From NCBI GenBank assembly GCA_036936605.1, contig JAUPFV010000002.1:334217215-334281214 (forward strand): a DNA stretch of 64,000 bases, written 5' to 3'. Both the position numbers and the translations under genes were made by a program. This stretch comes from Limnanthes douglasii subsp. nivea (taxonomy: Eukaryota > Streptophyta > Magnoliopsida > Brassicales > Limnanthaceae). Below are positions 56,563 to 64,000 of this stretch, piece after piece. The number at the start of each line of letters is the position of its first letter. Positions within the stretch are counted from its first letter, which is position 1. Below the pieces are notes generated by a model. That model saw nothing but the letters and a program-made list of their open reading frames with translations. It made no database searches and was not told the origin of the DNA.

Positions 56563-58860
56563 TTATTGATTTGAGGATTTAAGAAAATTAAGGAATTTTA
56601 TCTTTGATTGAGTATTTAGCTTACCTAAAGTTGAGAATTTAGTAAGTATTTCTCCAATAGGTAACAATTTTCCATCCCAATCATGTAACATTGATCTTAC
56701 TTTTGTAACAAGTTCAATTTTGGCTTTGTTATTTGAATATTTTGAAATCGTAATATATTTGAAAGGAAGTTTCCCATGTATAAAACCAGTTAATATTTTA
56801 ATTATATGAACTCTTGTTTGAGTCATTTTGGTAGGAGTAATGAAAGTCGTTTTTCCTTACTAATCATTTGACCCGAAATAACTTCATAATGTTCCACGAA
56901 AATACTTATTTTTCTAAGATTAGATGTAGTACCATTTGCAAATACTATGAAGTCATCAACAAATGCAAGGCAATCTATGATCATCTTGTTACCTGTTTTG
57001 TAATGTAATCCATTATTGTCCTATAAAATATTTTGAAGACCACTTCTAAGATATTCCCCAATTATAATGAATAGACTTGGAGACAAAAGGTCTCTCTGTC
57101 TAACTTTGTTGGTAGATTTAAAATAACCATTCAATTTTCCATTAACTATTATTGAAAAACATGATGAATTGATCTTGTTCCTAATCCACTCTAACCATCG
57201 GTTGTCAAATCCAAAAGTCTCCATAATACTTAAGATAAATTTAAAAGAAAGTGTGTAAAAAAACCTTTGAGATATTTATCTTTAGCATTATATTCCCACA
57301 TCTTACTTTTCTATTGAGATCGTGGCAAAGGTTTGGGTTAATAAGATGTTTTCATATATGTTTATTCCTTTCACAAAACCTCATTTCTCTTCTGATATGA
57401 TTTTGGGCAGCAATTTTGAAATTCATTTGGTTAAGAATTTTGGATAGAACTCTATTGAAAACTGTACAAAGGCTAATAGGTCTGAATTCACTCTTTGTAA
57501 GTGCTTCAACATTTTGTACTAAGCAAATGGCAGTGAAAACACCATGAAGAACATGATGGTGTTGAAAGAATGCTATAATAGCAACATAGAGATTCTGGTG
57601 AACAATAGGCCATTAGTATTGATAAAACTTTGCGTTGAATTCATCAACACCAGCTGAACTATTGTAGTTCAGACTATTTATAGAAGTAAGGATTTATTCT
57701 TCATTAGGTAATTCCATAAAAATTTCATTATCTAAATCATAAAGTAATTTTAGAATTATATCTTGATTTTTCTTTAATTCTATGATTTGATATTGATTAC
57801 TTAGATTTTTTTGAAATGGTTCTTTGTTGATTTTCCAATAGTAGATTGGTTTGTAATCCATTGATCTATTTCCATAATGCCATGAATTTTTTATTTTATT
57901 TTTTATATTTTTAACATAGTTATGAAAGCCCTTGGTAATTCTGTCACTATCTTTTATCCAATTCACACCATTCTATTGTTCCCAATAAAACTCCTCCCTA
58001 GCCCTAAGTTGGAAGTGATTATATTGAGTTTTAAATATCTCATTTATCTTCTATACTCTGCATATCCTCAAAACAGTTTTTAAGATGTTTAACTACTTCC
58101 TCATATTAAGTTTTAGTATCAAAGATATTCCCAAATGTATCACAATTCTAGGCTTTCAATCAATGCTTTAATATTTTTAGTTATTCAAGAAAACTAGAAT
58201 TGGTGAAGCATGCATATTTTTAGCCCACCTTTGTTCAACTACATTTAAGAAATCAACATGTAATATCCACATGTTTTAAAACTTAAAACTTAACTTGATT
58301 TTTATCAGTTGATAGATTGATGCATAACGGAGAATTATTTGAGCCAGTTCGAGCTAAGTGTTTAACTTTTGTAATCTCAATATAACCCAACCATATAGAG
58401 TTGTAAAGAACGTGTCCAACCTTTTCCGTTTCCTATTGTTTGATTATGTAAATCTAGAGCCAGAAAATCCAGCGTCTTCTAACAATCAGTCTTGAATTGC
58501 ACTATTAAAGCCATCCATATTTCTCAAACATATGGTGGAGCAAGCTAATTGCTCCTGATAATTTGTTATAACATTAAATTTTCCATAATTATCCAATGGA
58601 TAGTTTGACCTGCTATTTCTCTTAAGTCATTCCAAATATATATTCGTATCTCATTAATGTCTTTACAAATGCAACATTTGAACTAAGAATATCATTGTTA
58701 TAGAATTATGATTGAAGTTTAAATGTAAAAATTGTTCATGATTGATAACAATTTTAACTTTAAAGTGTTCTTTCCAAAGAATTTAATTTTTGTTACTTAA
58801 ATTTGTTGTTCCAGAATGATAATCAAGCTTTCAAGTGATTTTCCCAACTTTTTTTCCATA
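56563..58860 (-). pseudogene. Second LINE ORF2 (endonuclease and reverse transcriptase, 3' truncated)
   Basis: Read on minus: endonuclease pieces (FKVKIVINHEQFLHLNF near 58,750 and RKRKRLDTFFTTLYG near 58,420). Next comes WIKDSDRITKGFHNYVKN (57960), then RT with METFGFDNRWLEWIRNK, FSIIVNGKLNGYF, RQRDLLSPSLFIIIGEYL (57021-57224) and the catalytic LAFVDDFIVFANG near 56,960. It ends with GFIHGKLPFKYITI at 56563-56826. The normal RQGDPLSP block here reads RQRDLLSP. Many stops occur and no RNase H part is visible, so the 3' end is missing. It is a different copy from the LINE at 45.8-49.5 kb. Confidence 0.82.
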
Positions 58861-59505
58861 ATCATGGGTTATTGAATAACAATAAAATATATTCTTTCTG
58901 TTATTCTTATTGAATGGGTCTTATATACGTTCATTTATTTACGACTCCTTTTGCATTATGGTTAATTATTGTGAGTGTCATTTTATAAAATTCCATGAAA
59001 ATGACTAAGAGACCTTTTATTGATCAATATTTTGTTTTGTTCTAGCTTTTTGTAAGATTAGCTTTAACACTTTTATTCCTTTTACTTACTACATCTTTGA
59101 ACTCTTTTCCATTTTTAATATTCCCTTTGATTGGAGATGAAGGTAAGCTCCCTAGATTTTATTTTAAAGGATTTGTAAGTTCCATGTTCGAGAATTCATG
59201 ATCATGAGATGGGTTAATAAATGCCCATAGTTCAATAAAATATAAGGCTTCAATTACTTCATTCCTTTTATCAACTCCTCTTATTTTAATAATTTCTTTT
59301 TCTTTTTGTTTCTATCAAAATGAAGGTTTTATGTATATTCATTTTCCTTTTTACTCCTATCAAACTTAAGATTTGTTGTTTCCTCATTATCTTGAATTGA
59401 AACATCAGTTTCTATCTCTTTAATTATCTATTAACTTGACTTTTGGTGCCCGTATTTATAGTCTATTGTAATGATTTACATTATGTTTTGTAGATGTGTA
59501 AAACT

Positions 59506-60331
59506 TCATCTGACTTTTCTCTTTAGATTTTTCTCTTTAGATCTATCTTCCTTGGTATGAATTACTTTCTTGCAAACCAAGATATTACGGTCTAAATGAT
59601 TACTTTCTTTGTAATAGAAAGGCTTTTCCCCATAACTAATCTTTTGCCAAAAGTCATCTTTTATATATTTTCCTTTATTTTCACTAAAACCAACCCAAAG
59701 CTTTGAAATTAGATCTCTGGAAACGTCCAGTTTAAACCAAGCATTACAAATATTAAACCTACTCCAATTTTTAGTTAGAATCCAAACTCTTAAAATATTT
59801 ACTATAGCCTTCGCAATAGTAAGAATAAAATTCTCTTTATACATGAATTCTGGAAGGTTTGGAAGAGAGATCTAAATAATGATAGATGATTCAATATTTA
59901 AATTTTAGAAATGATTCCACTTAAAGATCTTCATGGAATACTGAACAATTGTCCATATATTTTTCCTTCAAAGCTTTGCGTAGTCTTCACGTTTATACTA
60001 TTCAATTAAAACATGTTTTGGATACCGTAAGGACGTACGGAATTCTCTTACAAAATCTATATTAATCAGTAATATATGAAATATATCTAGTATAGGTCTA
60101 CCATGAATTGTTTTCCAACAAACATGAATTTTGATTTAGATAAGAATATGTTTTTGTCTTACGAAAAAAAACAGTCACAAGATTACCCTCTTTTTGTTGA
60201 ATAATAACATTTGATATGTTATTGTCTTTTATATCACCATTAGTTGATTTGCTTCTTTTGGAGGTTAAGGCTATAAGATATATTAGGTTGAGGTTGTTTG
60301 GTAATTGGTGATACAGAAGAATCCAAATCAC
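59506..60331 (-). pseudogene. ORF1 of the second LINE
   Basis: The piece at 59506-59844 contains FKLDVSRDLISKLWVGFSEN, then a segment where the zinc knuckle of LINE ORF1 is expected but its cysteines are replaced (YGEKPFYYKESNHLDRN). This arrangement matches the plant LINE ORF1 (DUF4283 with CCHC knuckle). The piece at 60098-60331 in a neighbouring frame is probably its N-terminal part. Frameshifts and stops lie in between. Confidence 0.65.
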
Positions 60332-60559
60332 AATTTATTCTATCAAATTATTTTTCAATTACGAAGATTTTTTATAAGGTGGTTAACGACAATCGAGAAA
60401 AATTCACGACATCTAAACATGGAAGAATATCCGGTATTTTGGTAGAAATTTTTGATTAGAAATAAAATACAGCATCGATGGTGGATTTTGGATGTGAGGA
60501 AGATAAACCCCGTCTGATGTCACAACGACGACAAGATGTTGTAGCCAGAATACGACGAC

Positions 60560-63500
60560 TTCTCCAAAAGAATGGAAACATATTATTTCTTCGGAGATTT
60601 AATGATCTATTAATATTTTAATTATTTTTTCATATAAATAAAAAAATAAAATGTTAAAAAGTAAACTAGTTTAATTTAATAATAATAATTATTATTACTA
60701 TTTAATTAAATTTATTACTTTTTATCTGGTATTTTTTTCCCCGCACAATCTTTAATTTTAAAATAATGAAAATTATCAATTTTAAACTGATACGACAAAA
60801 CTGGTTTCAGATGGTAATCTACAAGAAATAAATCTCCTAAATTTTTAATACTATAAAATATGAAATACTAATGAAGTCGGGGTAGACTTTTTTTTCAAAG
60901 ATTTCTTCAGAAATAATATTATATTTAGTATTATAATGAACTTAACAAAGTATAATAATAATAAATAATATTTGTTTTGGGACGATATATATATATATAT
61001 ATATTATTAAAGTATTAAATATAAAATTTACAGTATATGATTTTTATATTTTTTATTGACCAGTTTTTTATATTCAAATTAATATATTTTACTATAATTT
61101 CTTTTCCTTTTTGTTTTTTATTAAATTTTAAATCATAAATATTTTAAAGGTGTTTTGAAATCAAACAAAAATCAACTTGTTTAAAAATATGTTTTATAAA
61201 TTTTAAAATCAAATATAAAATAATTTTACTGTTTTGTTATATAATATTTTAATCTATTTTATTTTCAAATTTTGACTATCTTTTTTAAGATTGATGAAAA
61301 AAGTTCCACAAACGATAAAATTGTTAAAAGTGTAATATGAAAAAAAATTAAAATATTCATACCAAACTAAAATGAACCAAATCAAATTTTATTCGGTTCA
61401 TAGAAGGTTACTAATTTTTTTAAATTGGAGAAAATGGAAACATTTAAAGAGTTGTACGAAACTGAGTTGAATAAAATTTTGTTTAATTTTCTAAATGGTT
61501 ACTAGTTTACAAGAATAAAAAAAATCGAGAACCAAACAAAACAACGAATGTTTATACCTAGTTGTAATCGAATGTTTTATCCCAAAAATATATCAAATCA
61601 TATTTTGGTCATTTTTGTTCGAAATCCTAAAAGTCTTGAAATACATTGATGTTATTTGATGGATTTATTCCTTTCAGTCGGAAAAACCTTACAGACACCT
61701 CCAAATTAGTTCATTCTGACTTTGTTTCCGGTTTATTAAAAATAATTCGTCGGCCGAGACCTCAATTGAAGAAAATAACTCTATTTTGGCGAAGGAAAAA
61801 GAGTGCAACTAACAAATAACATATTGTTAAAGTAATTGTGACGTTTTGCCGAATCACATAAATTATAATTTTGTTTCAAATTGCTTCAATATTTGATTGG
61901 CTAGAGGTTGATGCATCAAAAATTATATGCTTCATAGTTAATTTGTAGAGAGCTGAGCATGTCAATGCGCTTTTACAGTTATCTTTCTAATTTTAAAATG
62001 TGAAGACATGTGAAAGGCTAAATATAAATTGAAGCGTTTATTTTATAGGTGACATATTATCTAAATATGTATGTGTGTTTGTCCAAATTTATGTTGTTGT
62101 CGTTGTGGATTTTTGTAACCTAAAATTGTCCATGTCAAAATAATTATGTTTGTTTATTTATAAATTAATCTAAATTGTTAGAATTAAATTAAAAGTCATA
62201 GTTTATTTCATGTTTATTTACAAATCAATGCATTTTTCATTTGAAGTTTGTTGTGCTAAAATCACCATTAAACTCTAACTTTTGTTTTTCTCATTTCTTA
62301 AAATTCCATTTGTATCTTTATCTCGTCTTTACCGACTTCAGTTTTATGCTATATCATTATAGTTTTGCTCGCTTTCTTTATAAAATAGGATATTAAAAAA
62401 CAAAAACCCAATTATATATCACGAAGGCGGCGAGTTAGATAATGACGACCCTAACGATCTGAAAAAAGGTGTCGATGGAGATAAAGTTCTTCTAAACCCT
62501 TAGATGTCGAACTTCTCTTATCAATAATTCCTCTTAACATTGTTCTTAAAGTTGATGATACATTTGCTAGTTATTTGCTAGCAATAGTTCCATCTAAAGA
62601 ACGATATGTAACATTTGTTAATAGTGTGTTTGAAGAGGTTGATACATTTAATGTTATTAATTAGAGCATGAGTATATACGTCTATCTTTTATTGTTAATT
62701 AAAATAGACTGGATAATCCCAAAGGGCGTCACTATTCGATTTCAATAAATAAATGAGATCTTGTTATATGTTAAGAAATATAAAGTAGTCGTTTTTACAC
62801 ACATCCTTGATATGAGTGTTAAGTTTTCATTATGCCCAGATATGTTGAATTGTTTTAGAGAAATTTGTATTTTTCCAAGCAAGTTGGTGCTAAATGCTTG
62901 GAGTTATTGATGGCAAGCCTCATCCTTGCTCAAAAATTTTACGGGTCTTATAACATAGCAATTTTTAGCATGAAATAATATTATAGGTTGGAAATATAAT
63001 ATATTATTTTTATTCGTTATAAATAGTGCTGTCAAAACTTTGAATGATCTTATTTACTGCAATAAAATATGGAAGAGTTAATTTATGTATATATCAGGTT
63101 GTTAAAAACCATGTGTTAAGGAACATATTATCATTTAATCTTCAGATTTGGCAGTCGAAATGTAACCATACTATTGTACTTATAATATATACCGTAATGT
63201 CTTTATGTGTATAAAATTTATCCTCATTTGACTTATATAAGGCACTATGAATCTCAGTATTTCTCTTATTGTTTATCGTGTACCTTGCTTCTTACTTTAA
63301 AATCAGAAAAACTAAGACTTTCTATATTTAGCTAAATCACGCAACAACCGCTTCATACTTCTCTTCCATTATATAAAACCAATGATGAGTAATTTGAACA
63401 TCCAGACTAACAATAACAACTTACAGTTTGTTTCTGAGAAAAACTAAACATAAACGACACTGTAACCGTAATATGTGTACGACTGTACATTGTCATAGAT

Positions 63501-64000
63501 AATAGCACCATAAATACTGACATACCTTGTACTATTCTTGTTATCTCCCAAACATGTAAGATCAACAACTACTTGATCCATGGTTGAGATTAATTCACCA
63601 ATTTCATATTCTTCAACATATTAGGTAATCGGTTTTTTCTGTAAACACTTAGGTATATTCAAAATCCTCTAGCTACATGTTCATATACCACGGTCCAACA
63701 GGTAATGATCATGCACCATGTCTTCAGCATAATATAATACTTGTCTTCAACTAACCTCACCTTAAAGTTCCAATAGATATTTTTACACCTACGTCATGGG
63801 TTGAGCATCTGGTCACATATATATTCAGCAGCTACAACTCTTAAGTTCTTGACTAACCCAACTCTTCGACCCTTAAGTATTCGAATGAGTTTCAATAGTC
63901 ACTTTTAGTTTACATCTAAAAACAATCCACTTAGGCTTATAGTGACTCTAATATTCATTAATATAATGCTTTAACTACTTAATAGATATGTTCAATTTAC
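60560..64000. other. Very AT-rich terminal stretch without a recognised gene
   Basis: Long A/T runs, a (TA)n tract at 60984-61005 and no ORF of note. At 62400-62510 a short GC-richer stretch reads as protein-like on plus (EGGELDNDDPNDLKKGVDGD) before a stop. At 63700-63870 a minus-strand reading (KGRRVGLVKNLRVVAAEYIC) also looks protein-like. Both may be small remnants of genes or transposons, but I cannot name them. Confidence 0.45.

Overview
The window looks like nuclear DNA of a eudicot plant. It carries two intact intron-rich genes with GT-AG introns: a plant plasma-membrane syntaxin and a plant-type O-fucosyltransferase-like protein. The rest is AT-rich DNA dominated by decayed plant transposons: a MULE with an OTU domain, Ty3/gypsy elements with an extra antisense ORF, LINEs, a hAT-type element and non-autonomous inverted-repeat elements. 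I see no bacterial or organellar signature, and no rRNA or tRNA gene.

Layout. 1-5.6 kb: an edge fragment of an unknown gene, a 63-bp tandem array, a large foldback hairpin, and a minus-strand MULE-OTU pseudogene whose exon structure can still be read. 5.6-16.1 kb: the genic island. A SYP132-type Qa-SNARE gene (+, 13 coding exons, 296 codons) converges with a 10-exon O-fucosyltransferase-like gene (-, 656 codons). 16.4-17.5 kb: a 1,169-bp non-autonomous MULE with 9-bp target-site duplications (TSDs), carrying five related palindromes.

18.9-49.8 kb is one nest of transposons, at least four levels deep, each level supported by a target-site duplication or a restored reading frame. A LINE (minus, 49.8 to 45.8 kb, continuing at 19.3-18.9 kb) was split by Ty3/gypsy element A (19,302-45,773, TSD AATAA). 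A was split between its RNase H and integrase regions by gypsy element B (24,356-36,673, minus strand, TSD CTAAC). The integrase tail of B was split by a hAT-like element D (28,072-30,462, 8-bp TSD). A and B both contain a spliced extra gene (aORF) with a gypsy-associated domain followed by a coiled coil. In B it is antisense to gag-pol. Inside A it sits beside an inverted second copy of integrase-RNase H-RT, so A's interior is itself rearranged.

49.8-64 kb is very AT-rich and gene-poor. It holds a small rearranged LTR element with a tRNA-Met primer-binding site, several tandem arrays, and a second LINE (minus, 60.3 to 56.6 kb). The only genes likely to be functional for the host are the syntaxin and the O-fucosyltransferase-like gene. 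Nearly all transposon ORFs carry stops or frameshifts.
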